Of a stretch of DNA of 64,000 nt, positions 34,056 to 45,052 are shown piece after piece (within the stretch, counting starts at the first letter, position 1; each line of letters begins with the position of its first letter). The stretch covers positions 218,100-282,099 of the forward strand of contig MU863907.1 of assembly GCA_033296885.1 (NCBI GenBank), written 5' to 3'. The notes below the pieces were generated by a model that worked only from the letters and a program-made list of their open reading frames with translations, had not been told where the DNA came from and searched no databases. The DNA is from Triangularia verruculosa. Its lineage: Eukaryota; Ascomycota; Sordariomycetes; Sordariales; Podosporaceae. Both the position numbers and the translations under genes were made by a program.

Positions 34056-34866
34056 GATGGCACGGCCCCACGCCCCGCTCCTGGAATCCCAATTCCACGA
34101 GAATTCTACCGCCGATCCGATCTCTGCCTGATCTTCGCCAGGCTTCTCTCGGTTTTCGGGTCTTTCCCTTGGAGCTCCTCATATCTCTCCAAAATATTCA
34201 AAGGTCACCAAATTTAGGACGGACAATCAGATTCTCGAAAGAGCCAATCGTGTATTCTACTGGAAGATGGAGGCTGACTATTAGTACCTACTTCACGCAA
34301 ACTTGGCCACCAAAATGCCCCGGAGCCGTGGGATGGTCGCATCATGAGCAGCAAGCAACTCCCTTCTCCGACCAACTGGGACCCTGCATCTGCAGCTAGG
34401 GGAGCTGCAACAGTGGCACGGGACACATAAACCAAGTTCAACCTCCCTAGGCCTTTCCAGTAATGGTTGACACGTCGTGTAAAGTGAAAGTTGTGCTTTG
34501 GGGGCATACCACAAGGCTCCACGGGATTCAACTTTTTCGCTGTAAGCTTCAGCTTAATAGGTATGAAGCAGCGAGGTGTGTTGGCTCATCACCAACCACA
34601 ATATAGCTTCAAGCTGTGATATCGAGGCGATCGATACGCTTACGAGTTGTCTAGACTATCTGTTAACCCACACCACGGCGAGAAAGAAGACGAAGCCGAA
34701 AGTAATAATGATGCGCCAGATGACTCTCTCTTCCCATACTCGTGCCTCTCTCCTGCTCGATCGGGGGCGGTGACGCGGACTGTATTATTGGTTGTGCGAA
34801 GCTACGACTATCAACACCAGTTTCCCAATTCCATTTTTCAGACACAATTGTGCCTGTATGGTTTCC

Positions 34867-34882
34867 CATGTTTGCAAACATG
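34867..34882. repeat. Perfect 16-bp palindrome
   Basis: CATGTTTGCAAACATG reads the same on both strands. It could be a dimeric transcription factor site or chance; no gene is next to it. Confidence 0.85.
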
Positions 34883-35098
34883 TTTCCTGTCCCACGTTTC
34901 TGGGTTTGTTTCGTTTCAAGTCCATGAGCAAAGTTTCTTGTTTCAAGCCCCTGACTGTTCACGCACTGACATCGAGGGGTAGAGTCGAGCGTTGACGGTT
35001 CTGAGCTGTGATCCCTCACTGATGTCAAGACTTCACGCTGGCTCCCCTGAAACCCCCCGAAGTCACAGAGCTCAATACCACCTGCTACTAATGTTAAC

Positions 35099-35500
35099 AT
35101 GGTCTATCACTATGAGAGGAGAGAACCGACAAACTTATCACTCTTCCCCGAGCTACAGAGTACAAAGCTCACTCCAAAGGACCAGCCCTCGGTTGGAAGT
35201 GCACTGACCTTTCGTCTCAACGAGAGGCTGCTTGTGCCACAACCCCACGGTGCTGATTACCAGAAAAGGCTACTCACTCGCCTCTTGAAGTTCTGGTGTG
35301 ATCAAGGCTGGCCCTTCGGACTTCATCCAGCCATTCTCATATTCGCTCGGATGCTCGCCGTTAATTATCCTCTTGCCCTGCCTGGGCTTCCTTCGGTAGC
35401 AATGCAACTTGACATGGACGATAGCAAAGCCGACAGACTGACTAATCGCCAATACACCATCCCAAGACACAAAGACAAGCCTGCTTCTATCGTTTTTTAA
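35099..35500 (+). other. 133-codon ORF, unknown, possibly chance
   Basis: Starts with an ATG and ends with TAA. The translation has a basic, aromatic middle (R-L-L-T-R-L-L-K-F-W-C-D-Q-G-W) and no signal peptide. I recognise no family. It is the longest ATG-started frame in the gene-poor stretch, but length alone does not make it a gene. Confidence 0.2.
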
Positions 35501-38139
35501 AGGAAGACAGTACGAATGCTACCGCATTGCAGAAACTAATGCGATCAATCAATATTCCAAGCATTGCAGAATTACACAACTTCGCTAGTGGCGCAAGTCT
35601 GGCCAATGGCGGAAATTTTAAGCTGCACAGCGGGCGCTTAGAAGCGCGGTCAACTGCAGTTGTCGTCCGATTTCTGTTGGCACCAACCCATCGCCATCGC
35701 CAGAACGGGGAGCTTTGCCGCACAACCGCGACATCGATTTTTTTCCTTTGATGTGGAAGACAGGGCATCATCTCTGCGTTTTTTTTTTTGCAATCGTCGA
35801 GGACTTGGCTTGCTGCAAGTGATGATGACTCTTGGAAGCCACGGATCCCGTGCATCCGGCGGTGAGGCCAACTATTTCTTCTGTTGGAGGCAAATCTGTT
35901 TTCTTTTTTTTGCTCAAAAGCACAAGCGATGTGTGGGGCAATGAATCAATAGCCAACGTGTGTTACAGCGGCAGAGGAGCTCTGGATTGGTCTGTTGGCG
36001 CGGACCTCGTCTATCGCCTCTGAACTGAGGAGAATTAGCCGACCCTCGCGCCAGCCCGCCATCTTTCTCTCCCTGATAATATCTGAAAGTTCTATGCATA
36101 TTACTGCGAGGAACACACCCCATTGGGAGGTTGGTCTCTTGTGTTGCTTGGGATTCGGCGTGGAGGCTCACATGACATCAAGCTCCTGCATCTGGAAGGC
36201 CCCCGAGTTGGGTTGTTGTTGGCGTTGATGCAGTTTGCTCGGGGACAACAGGAGAAACTAGCCGCCACGTCACTCACCTACTGCTCACTTTGCCTTCTTT
36301 TCTCGCCGGAAAGGCATGAATCCCATACTTGGAGAACAGTGTGGAAGATGCTACGCAGACTTGTTGGCTGTTTCTTTGTCCCCCATGGGTAGGCCAAGCG
36401 CATCGTGGCAAACAGACAGGAATCCCATGGCGGCGGAGACGAGCGTACAGGAGCTAGGCGCACCCAAGGGCCAAACATGGAGCAAGCTTGATAGACAGCC
36501 AGCAGGTCGCCCCTGTGGGTTTGGATCCTTCAGTTTGTTGCACAAAGTACGCTTGATGCTTGAGTGAAGGATCAAAGTAGCGGTTGTACCCGATACTTGT
36601 GATACTTCGACACACGGGCCTGAGGAAACGGTGGGTTGACGGTAAGAACTAGGTCAATGATTGCAGTTACTGCAACATGAAGACAGCCTGGCGTGTTATC
36701 CCCCAATCAGTGGAGACAGAATTCCTAAGCTGGGCTTCATCATGTCGGCGTTCTGCGTTGGTAGGATCTATGCATTCCTTGGGTTGTTAATGGCCAAGGT
36801 AACTCAAGTTCCTGACACTGTCTTTATCTCTGCGCTGGACGAGAAGAACAGGCTTCTGTGTGATGTCCGCTCTTCTTCACGCGGCTATGGAAGCTTTGGA
36901 CGTTAGCTGGACATCATTGGTCATCTTGCTGCGATGCCCTTGGAGTCTTTGCGACTTGGTTCCCCCCATGGGACCGCTTATCGATAGCCATTGCTTGGAA
37001 GATACAAGGCTTGCTTTCAAGGGCCCAATGCCAGAGGAGAATCATGGATGTTGGTCGAGCCCACCCCAGCCGTTTTCTGCTCGTCCCTGCGACAAAGGTC
37101 TAGCCCAAAGTGGCGACGATGATCACCTAGTTGTCTCAACCCAACAAACGCGAAGTGAAGATCCCACACGAAATCTGGAACCCAAAGCGTCTCTCAAGGC
37201 CTATCGGTAATTGTACTAGCTGAAGGTAGATTATCCTGACAATTGCGAGAGTGAGGTTGCATGCTGATATCAACTGTTGTATGTTGTCATATTAGCAAGA
37301 TGTAGAAAGATCCCAGCCTGGTGGGGTGCCTGAGTGCAAGAGAGCCGCCCATGGGCTGAGCATGCTATTCCATGACTTAGATTCATCCTAGGACACAAAA
37401 GAGGTAACGTGTACCCAGGGTATTTCGCCCTGGGGACAACATCTACTAGACAATGGGATGGGTGACATTGAGCCTTTTAGATTCAAGGCCTTGGACTTCA
37501 AATCAAGGCCGGTATCAGTAAGACAAGCTGCCCTTGGGGTAACATGGAAGTTGCAGGTGAGCAACAAGGCATGTGCTTGGATTTCAGTGATGATGGCGCA
37601 CAGAGTTCAGTCGAGTGTCACGAGTTGGGACCGGCTTGACCACGAACAGGCTCTCATGTGTACTGGATTTGCCATACCGAATCCCGTGCCTATGAACACC
37701 ACGTGTTCGTGCCATTTTCTTGGGGCATGATATCGTCATCGTGACTTAGGCACAGCCCCAGGACTGTAGACTTGGGGAATTACGCGAAGACCGTCAAATG
37801 GACTGTTGGGGAAAGATTAGTGTCTCTACTGGTTGTGCTCAACCAACGCTACTTGATATCACCACCGCATGTGATTGAAGCGGACAGCACAAACTCTAGC
37901 TCCAAGGTATTCTACCTTGTCTGTCTTTATTTAGAGAGGGCAACAGAATGCTTTCACATGACCCTGGTGAGCATGCTAGCAGGGCAAGAAGGAGGGAGCC
38001 CAGCCACCTAAGGGACATGCCAGGTGTTCAGCCCTGAGAATCATCCATAACTTCAAGATCCGAAATACCTGAATTCCAATGGTTGCTGTGTTATACGGCA
38101 CTTCCACGAGGTGCTGTGTAAAACAAGGCTTCCTAACTG

Positions 38140-38257
38140 TTGTCAGGGGCATCCAGGGGCATTCAGGGGTTGTTTACTGAAGGCTCAACAGCCCCACAGC
38201 GAGACCGCACAGCAACCGCAACTCTAGTTTGACTGAAGCCCCTCTATGCCCCCAACA
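38140..38257. repeat. CAGGGG-rich, inverted-repeat-like patch
   Basis: The left side has three CAGGGG units (caggggcatccaggggcatt followed by caggggttg). The right side, about 38234-38257, reads on the opposite strand as TTGTTGGGGGCATAGAGGGGCTTC, a degenerate match to the left. The ends therefore form an imperfect terminal inverted repeat around about 60 bases, as in a small MITE-like element. A related CAGGGG cluster lies at about 41150-41183. Confidence 0.35.
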
Positions 38258-38745
38258 ATACGCACCTTGAACCCACACTTTTTACCAAAAATGAAAAACA
38301 ATATGCAAGCTTCTCAACAAGTCCGCTGGCGCAATAGCAAATGCTACAGAAGTTCCAGAAGTTCTTGGTGAAATCCGACGGAAACGGGCCAAAGGACTGC
38401 CCGATGCCCGCAGCAAGGATGCTGACAAACACTGAACCTCGGTTCATTCGCAGTCTTTGATTGGCCAATGCAGCCATATGCACCCCACATGGTGCTTATC
38501 AGAAGATATCATCTTATCGTTCGACTTGCCTTCAGTCCCAAGACTTCGGACGCGACGCGCATCCACGAACAGAACAGGCAGTCGATCCGATCCAGTCCAC
38601 ATATCCACACGTCACAGAACGGATACCAGGAGCACCCTACCTCCTTTTCGGTATTCTCGGTCTCGAACCCCTGTGCAACAAACGTCGAACAAAAAAGCCC
38701 CTGTTCAATGATATAAAGGCTGCCCGGCCCTGCCGCGGGGTCACC

Positions 38746-38931
38746 ATGGCAGTGGACGCCCAGTCAGTCTTTTTCGCTGCCTTCAAGTGCAGCAACACTC
38801 TTTTCTGCTTCGGACGGAGCGTCTTCGTCTGGGCTATTGCCTTGCTTTTCATTCTCGCCGGTGTCTTGCGATATCGGCTCTCTTCGCTGTTGTTCAAGAA
38901 CAGAATCCCTCGACAAGATAAGAAGGCGTGA
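38746..38931 (+). CDS. Possible 61-residue membrane peptide (upstream ORF)
   Basis: An ATG at 38746 in a fair context (accATGg) opens a 61-codon frame ending at 38931, only 24 bases before the start of the THEM6-like gene. The peptide has one long hydrophobic run, V-F-V-W-A-I-A-L-L-F-I-L-A-G-V-L, after a short polar N terminus, and a basic tail (K-N-R-I-P-R-Q-D-K-K). It could be an upstream ORF that tunes translation of the next gene, a real small membrane protein, or chance. I recognise no family. Confidence 0.35.
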   Translation: MAVDAQSVFFAAFKCSNTLFCFGRSVFVWAIALLFILAGVLRYRLSSLLFKNRIPRQDKKA

Positions 38932-38955
38932 TTTGCAAGCAAAAGAAAAAACAAA

Positions 38956-40047
38956 ATGGCCGTCGGCACGCTCTCCCTATTTTTCCCAGTCTTCATCCCC
39001 GCGGCCACCGCTGGGTTAGTCTATGCTGGTCACCGGGCAACTTTCCTCGACTGGCGGGTCATTTTGACCGAGTTCCTCACTGGACCTGGCCGGACAAGCC
39101 GGATCTTGCTTCTGCTATTTTTGGGTCTCAACTGGAAGAGTTTGCCTCTCGGATGGACGGTATGTCTCTCCACAAACCCTTCCAGTTACACACCAAGCTG
39201 ACAGTCACACCAACAGGTCCGCATTTTCCACTCCTTCATTTTCCACTTTGCGCGCCGCCCCAAGACGCTTCCTCAGCGAGCTCTCTTCCACTACAGCGTG
39301 ACGTCCTCTCGCACCTCCCTTCTCGAGACCGACTACAACTTCCACAAGTCCAACTCTACGTACTTCGCCGATGTCGATGTTTCTCGTTCCCATCTCATCA
39401 CCCATCTACTAGGCCCCTCCATGCCCATCGTTGGTAACAACGAGAAGAATAAGCTGGTTCTGGACAAGGATGGCAAGGTGATCAAGGGTAGCTTTGGCAT
39501 CGGTCTGGGCGCCGTCTTCTGCTCCTTCCGCCGCGAGATTGGACCTATGCAAGGCTACGAGATGTGGAGCAGAATCGTCAGCTGGGATCGCAAGTGGCTT
39601 TACATTGTGACGCATTTCGTTGTCAAGGGCAAGGTCAAGCCTACGAGCTGGGATGGCAAGTTCAAGGGTCCTACACGGAGCAAGGTTCAGAAGGCTGAGG
39701 ATGGGACGGCGGTGGATGAGCCGGACTGGAGCAAGTACATTCATGCCACTGCTGTCAGCAAATACGTTTTCAAGTTGGGTCGCTTTACCATCCACCCCTC
39801 GATCATGATTCAGGCTGGCGGCTTGCTGCCTGAGAGGCCCGGCGGCTGGAGGGGTGGTGAGGATGACTGTGGCGATATGGTTGACTTGGGAGAGATCGAT
39901 ACCGAGAGCGAATGGGACTGGAAGACGGTTGAGGCTGAGAGAAGGAAGGGTCTGGAGTATGCTAACCACTTTGGTGCGTTGGATGGTACTAATATGCTGT
40001 TCGATGGTGGTGAGGATGGCGCTATTGGCAACTTTCCTATTGGTTAA
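38956..40047 (+). CDS. THEM6-like (thioesterase-fold) membrane-associated protein
   Basis: Two exons (38956..39159, 39217..40047), 344 residues; the donor is GTATGT and the acceptor CAACAG, phase 0. The N terminus is hydrophobic: L-S-L-F-F-P-V-F-I-P-A-A-T-A-G-L and R-I-L-L-L-L-F-L-G-L suggest membrane anchoring. From about residue 85 the protein matches the hotdog/4HBT-like THEM6 family: E-T-D-Y-N-F-H-K-S-N-S-T-Y-F-A-D-V-D, parallel to the D-x-D-x-N-x-H-M-N-N pattern of THEM6, then the shared G-S-F-G-I-G-L-G-A-V-F-C-S-F-R-R-E-I and W-D-R-K-W-L-Y-I-V-T-H-F-V. A canonical thioesterase catalytic acid is not obvious, so activity is uncertain; human THEM6 is an ER membrane protein involved in lipid homeostasis. 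The acidic C terminus is poorly conserved. Confidence 0.85.
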
Positions 40048-40234
40048 GGGGAAGCGTATTTTTGGATGATTAGAAGGTTGGTGGGACATGATACCCATGT
40101 GTTTCTGGGGAGTTTGGAGATGGCATGTTTTAGACTTGATAGAAAGCACACCAATGAGTGCTCACGGTCGTACAGCGACTGAGGTTTGTCTACCTAGCAA
40201 GCGATGGGAATAGACAACACAATAGAGTTCAATA

Positions 40235-40841
40235 TTAATGCTGCTCTGCTCCTGTTATTTCCTCTTCTGAGCAAGCCACAAAGTTATCTCCACTTGCCCC
40301 CGTGTGGGTTATCAGCCCCTCAAGCATACCGTCATTATCGAAGATGACCCGGTCGGGCCCTGGAGAGCCACCAGTATACGGGCCATCTGGTAATATAGGA
40401 TATTCGTAATAAGGCGGCTCTGTGTCAAAGTCGAACCCCTCGCGGTTCATGTATTCGTGGGGATATTTTCCTGATGTAATAGTTGAGCGATGTTCCGAGA
40501 TACCTACCTAGCTTCGCCAAATAGGGTGGAGTACTGATACATACCGTTGTAATCGCTACTTTCGAGCAGACTGTATCCCAAATAAGCGGCTTGGCTGGCT
40601 TCCCAGGATGCATACCCATGGGTTCCGCAGGTCCAGTTGGATGGTCTGATAATGCCTCCCACTGCCGTTATAGCTCGACTTGAAAGTGGGGACGAGAAGA
40701 CGGGCAGGGCTGAGGCGAGGATGAGAAGGGAGAAAGATAGCTACCCAGTGTCAGCTGATGCGGATGTGGCACTCGTCGAGGGTCAAACTGCCCGAGGTGC
40801 ATATGACATCAAGCAGTGCTCACCTTGCCCATCTTTGGCAT
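40235..40841 (-). CDS. Secreted guanyl-specific ribonuclease (RNase T1/N1/F1 family)
   Basis: Three exons, complement(40235..40470, 40545..40740, 40824..40841), 149 residues. The first coding exon is only 18 nt; it joins to a hydrophobic stretch L-S-F-S-L-L-I-L-A-S-A-L-P-V-F to form a signal peptide. Mature residues match RNase T1: Y74 and H76 (Y-P-H-E-Y), E94 (Y-Y-E-Y-P-I-L), R112 (G-P-D-R-V) and H127 (I-T-H-T-G-A-S-G), equivalent to Y38, H40, E58, R77 and H92, with nearly identical spacing. C44 and C138 are placed to form the long conserved disulfide; other cysteines of T1 and F1 are missing. The enzyme cleaves single-stranded RNA 3' of G through a 2',3'-cyclic phosphate. An acidic tail of about ten residues after the last Cys is unusual. 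Likely role: extracellular RNA use or defence. Confidence 0.93.
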
Positions 40842-41657
40842 ATTCGAGGCGCTTCCTCTTGTCAAGAAATCTCTTCTCAATCAATGTATCGTGCCGTTCA
40901 TGGTAGCCCGGGGATTGCGACTTCTCTTATCGTTGGCACTCGGTCAGACAACAGCCGATCCAGTCTCACACATCGGGTACAACGGTACACTGTGAACTTT
41001 CAGGTCAGACATCAAGGCTGTGTCAAGCTGCTGATCGGAAATTCTATTCTAATGACGAGAATAGTGAAATATCTAAAGCCAAATAAGACACGAAAAGGCT
41101 GTCTGCTGCACTGCTTGATCAGAGCAATAAGGGTTAGGGTTGTTCTAATTGACAGTTCAGGGGGTTCAGGGGCTCAGGGGTTGACTCGCAGACGAGTAAC
41201 CATGTGGCTACAGCAACACTGAGCCCACACCTCAAAAGTCAAAAGCTGACCCCGCTCTACCAACGCTTCAAATAATAGTCTATATCTCTATCACCAACAG
41301 TATTTAATGATTTCTTCAAGATCCGTCGACAGGACCTGCTGTTGGAGTGCACACACCGATATATGCAATTACGCGATCACGGCGCCGAGACAAGATACCT
41401 CGGCAAACCGCCGGCATCACCTGGCATTCTCCAACGGGAGTGGGTTCCCGATTCCACACCTTGTTTTCAGTCAATCCGGACAATCGACGTTTTGATAAGT
41501 CGCCTTTCCACTGGCAATTCTCTATTTGAGGCACTCAAGCACGTGTTTTTGCTATATATCACGACTCATTCATGCTCATCCGTACATCCCGTTTTTTTTT
41601 TTTGAAACCTATAATTCATTTTTAATATCGTATCAAAACCCTTCATAGCGTGGAGCA
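40842..41657. other. Divergent intergenic region, RNase / THEM4-like gene
   Basis: About 800 bases between divergent start codons. It contains a two-unit telomere-like AGGGTTAGGG at about 41129-41139, a CAGGGG cluster at 41150-41183, a T run at about 41591-41602 and a TATATAT box at about 41553, roughly 105 bases upstream of the THEM4-like start. Confidence 0.5.
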
Positions 41658-42386
41658 ATGGCAACCTCCAAAGTCTCACCACCACCATCGCCACCACCAT
41701 CGCAACCCCAAAGTAAACAAAGCCAAGAACAAAAATCAGAAATGGCCACCCCAACCTCCTCCGACATTTCTTCCGTCATAGACTCACCAGCCAACAAAGC
41801 CCAAGAAGCGCATCACATTGCGTTTTTCAACTCGATACCCTGGTGCTCTTCTCTTCTGAGTTCCACCCCCAATCTCATCGTCTCCCAGTCCGTGTCCCGG
41901 ATCATCCGCCCGTCGGGATGCGAAGAGGACGCGCTCCTCTCGCAGACGCTAAACTCGCCAGACGCCATCCCGGCCTACATCACCTTTTACTCGCCCCCTC
42001 CTAAGCCGACGGATCATGTCTATGAAGTCAAGTCTCTGATTGCGCTGGGGCCAAAAGTGAATGGATGGGAGGGGATCTGCCACGGTGGCATCGTCATGAC
42101 GCTGCTGGATGAGGTGATGGGCCAGCTTTTTGCCGTCAACAAGGACAGCGGGGCGATGGACAGCAAGATGCCGGTTTTGACGGGGTTTCTGAACACGGCG
42201 TTCAAGAAGCCTGTCAGGACGGGGACGAAGGAGAAGCCGGCGATTGTGCTGGTTGTCGCTAGGCTGACCAAGATGAAAGGGAGGAAGCACTTCTGCGAAG
42301 GTGTGGTGTATGGCGATGGGGAAGGGAAGAATGAGCTGGCGAGGGCGGAGGCGTTGTTTGTGCAGTTGAGAGAGTCGAAGATTTGA
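41658..42386 (+). CDS. THEM4-like acyl-CoA thioesterase (hotdog fold)
   Basis: Intronless, 242 residues from the ATG at 41658; a second in-frame ATG at 41742 is possible. The N-terminal 40 residues are proline-, serine- and glutamine-rich and may be a targeting or disordered segment. The hotdog domain spans about residues 95-240. G-W-E-G-I-C-H-G-G-I-V-M-T-L-L-D-E-V-M-G (H-G-G at about 142-144) is the typical central helix motif of PaaI/THEM4 thioesterases, in which the H-G-G and the acidic residue of D-E take part in thioester hydrolysis. L-N-T-A-F-K-K-P-V-R-T-G and L-T-K-M-K-G-R-K match the following strands. Likely hydrolyses medium- or long-chain acyl-CoA; substrate is not predictable. Confidence 0.88.
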   Translation: MATSKVSPPPSPPPSQPQSKQSQEQKSEMATPTSSDISSVIDSPANKAQEAHHIAFFNSIPWCSSLLSSTPNLIVSQSVSRIIRPSGCEEDALLSQTLNSPDAIPAYITFYSPPPKPTDHVYEVKSLIALGPKVNGWEGICHGGIVMTLLDEVMGQLFAVNKDSGAMDSKMPVLTGFLNTAFKKPVRTGTKEKPAIVLVVARLTKMKGRKHFCEGVVYGDGEGKNELARAEALFVQLRESKI

Positions 42387-42792
42387 AGAGTGAGCTGGGG
42401 CTGGCCCAATAAAGGAGGAGAAGGGGGTGTGGAAGAATGATGGTGTTTATATAGAGAGAGCGGTGATGGTGGGAGGAGCGAGCGATGTCTTTTTCTCTTG
42501 GGTCTGAATAGACGAGACGAGAATCCTACGTCATCAGCGACATGAAATAAATCAAGTGCGGTCAAGAGTAAATCAAGCAGCGCTAAGAAGTGCGGCGGCA
42601 ACGATATTGGACAGAGGCACAGCGACAAAATAAGAAACATGTCTAAATTATAGCAGTCAGTAGCCAGGAGAGTGTTGCGAAGCACACGCCCAAAATATAA
42701 GCCCAACCATTCCCTGAGATCCATAACACCATCGCTCTTGAAACCCGATAGAAAGCAGAAAGGAAACAAAGAAAGAAAAGAAAAGAAATTGA
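42387..42792. other. Convergent intergenic region
   Basis: About 400 bases between the stop codons of the THEM4-like gene and the ATP-grasp gene. Nothing else is seen. Confidence 0.5.
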
Positions 42793-45052
42793 TTACTCAG
42801 AGCCATCTCCGTCAAGATCAACCATGGTTTCACCATCACTGAGTTCTGAGCTTGCCTTACTTGGCGCTTCAACATCAATCGCAAACGCCTTTTGAACTTC
42901 ATCTCCGAGCCTGATGACATCTTTCCTGCTCTCTCTGCTGACAACCAACAGATGAGCAACATATGTCCTTGCGCCGTCCGTGTACAACTCCACCTTGTCC
43001 CCAGGAACACAGTAGTCTACACCCAAAACAATCTTGTCTGCCAAATCAGGTCTCTGGCGCTTCAGTGCCTCGCATGGGGCGAGCTTAGAGGGCCACTGCA
43101 CAGTGCCAGCAGCTGGGGCAGGAATATACACCAGTCTGGACCAGTACTGTGCTCCCCTTTGAGCGTCGTTGATATTATCACCGAGCACATGAGCGTAAGG
43201 CTTGGTCGTTAGCCGCAACCTGTTCTTATCGCCGGCGGCAGCTAACATGTGCGCAACAAAGTAGTCGACACCGTAGGTATGGCGGGTCGGGACAGTGACG
43301 CGATATCCAGGTGGGCGGGCATTGATTTCGATAAGCTTACACTCCGCTCCCGAGTCTGGCAAAGACTGGGAGTGCTTGCGAACAAGATCAACGACATCAT
43401 CTTGTTTGCGGTATTCAAACGAAGAGTTGACCATCCTTGCCTCGACATGGAAAACACCGGTGCAGAACCCAATATTGACAAGAATGTCTCGGAGAGTCGA
43501 TTTGGCAATGTCTTGTTCGTCAGACGGGAGCGCAGAGGGGAGGGTCAGAGCCTCTGGCGAGAAGGTCGAGTGGACAGTGGCAGACCTGGAGTCGGCATCA
43601 CAGGGTGGCTCGTCGGCAATCTCGGAGAACAAAATCTCGCCGTCAAGAAGAACGAAGTTGACGTCCATCTCTGGACCGTCGAAGAAGGGCTCAATGACTG
43701 CTGCGCTACCATGTCGAGAGGTAGCCTTTTGGACTGCAGTGGCAAGATCGCCAAGGTTATTCACCTTGGAAACGCACTCCGAGGACCAACCCTTGGTAGG
43801 CTTGACAATGACGGGAAACCTGGGAATGAACTCGGCCTGCTGGCTGCTTCCCGCCGACAAGAGTGACTCTAACTCTTCCACACTTGATACCCTGGCCGTC
43901 TGACCGGGGACGTTCTGGAGGAGGCGCGACCGATACTTGTCCACAGATGTCTCAAAAGCAGAAACTGGGCTAGCCGGAAGTCCCAGTGCCTCTGCAACCT
44001 GAGCAACTGCCACAAAAAAGTTGTCTGAGAGTGTGAACACACCGTGGATAGGAAGAGGATAGCTGACAATGGACTCGATGATGCGGTCGACAACTCCCGC
44101 ATCCTCCGTCATGTCGGTGCCAAGGAAGGCTTCGCGATGCATCTTGTTCTCCTCCGTGTCAGCTTGAAGCCAATGCCCCTCTTCATCAACAATGACCAGA
44201 TCCAGTCCTAATGCTTTGGCCGCACGATAGACCGGTCCTCCTGCAGTAATATTCGGTCTTCCACGGATAAGCGCCACTCTCTTGCGGGGAATGGGTGTGC
44301 TCGAGAGCCATGGCGCATTGTGAAGACGATCACGCAACTCCTCAGTCAACCTAGTCCTATAGACCTCTAGGTCCACAAAGGAGACAGAAGTGGGTAAATC
44401 CTCCCATTGAACAACCCCAGCGGCAGAGTCGACCAAACTGGCAAGATCATACTCTGAGGTAACTGGTCCGGGAGTAGGACTGGTGGCAATGTATTTCTGC
44501 AATGGACGCAAAGGTTCATATGACCGTAAAATCTTGTATGGAAAGTCCTGGAGACGAAGCTTGAGGAAGTCAGACCTGGTCACGTAACCATTGGCCGTGG
44601 GAAGGATAATGGTGAAGACGGATATGGCGGATGCAGACCAGCTGGGGGAGCCGAGGCCGATGTTCTGGAGAGCCTCGATGAATGGGCTTGGCGGAGTATT
44701 TTCATGGCTGACGGTTCCGGTTCCGGTTCCGTGTTGTTGGGAGTATGGTCGGGATGGGCTTTGAGGTGGTGACGAAGATAAGGATGAAGGGGAAGACGGA
44801 AAGACCACAACATTGGCAATCGAGTATAGGTCGCAGACTGGGATGATTTCGCCAAACAAAGGCCGAGAGAGATTGCTTGGTCCTGGAGAGGTGTTGGTAA
44901 TGCTCAACTGATAGCAAGAATAGGGTAAACGAAGATGGCTTACTACTAAAAGGTCGTGGTGAACACGTAGATGTGACTGAGGAGATACTGGTCGTTGGTT
45001 TGTGACCCAGACTGCCCGTGGCCCTTTCACCAGGGAATGGTCCCACGGCCAT
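42793..45052 (-). CDS. ATP-grasp ligase, carnosine-synthase-like
   Basis: Preferred model: complement(42793..44882, 44944..45052), 732 residues, start ATG at 45052, 61-nt intron with GTAAGC donor. The unspliced frame stays open to 45504 (903 codons), so an intronless longer form is an alternative. Residues about 240-560 carry an ATP-grasp fold: P-V-I-V-K-P-T-K-G-W-S-S-E (nucleotide-binding lysine), V-I-E-P-F-F-D-G-P-E-M-D-V-N-F-V (ATP-binding and metal side), and C-K-L-I-E-I-N-A-R-P-P-G-Y, the E-x-N-x-R metal-binding motif. The domain is preceded by a pre-ATP-grasp region, G-R-P-N-I-T-A-G-G-P-V-Y-R. Relatives join carboxylates to amines (carnosine synthase, L-amino-acid ligases). Substrate is unknown. 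The gene is transcribed divergently from nicotianamine synthase, with about 1.3 kb between them. Confidence 0.85.

Larger units (their letters stand above)
32104..38745. other. Gene-poor 6.6-kb stretch
   Basis: No gene that I can support. Open frames are short, lie on both strands and do not splice into recognisable proteins. The best coding-like patches are on the minus strand at 33513-34055 (180 codons, no ATG, ending in a plausible helical stretch) and on the plus strand at 35099-35500 (133 codons from an ATG, unknown). A perfect 16-bp palindrome sits at 34867-34882 and a CAGGGG-rich inverted-repeat-like patch at 38140-38257. T or A runs lie near 35780 and 35905. No transposase, reverse transcriptase or long terminal repeat was found. 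Confidence 0.5.

Noticed and set aside
36860..37210. 116-codon plus-strand open frame in the gene-poor island
   Set aside because: No domain, no signal peptide, surrounded by equally open frames on the other strand.
41128..41141. Telomere-like AAGGGTTAGGGTTG
   Set aside because: Only about two units; far too short to indicate a telomere or a fusion point.
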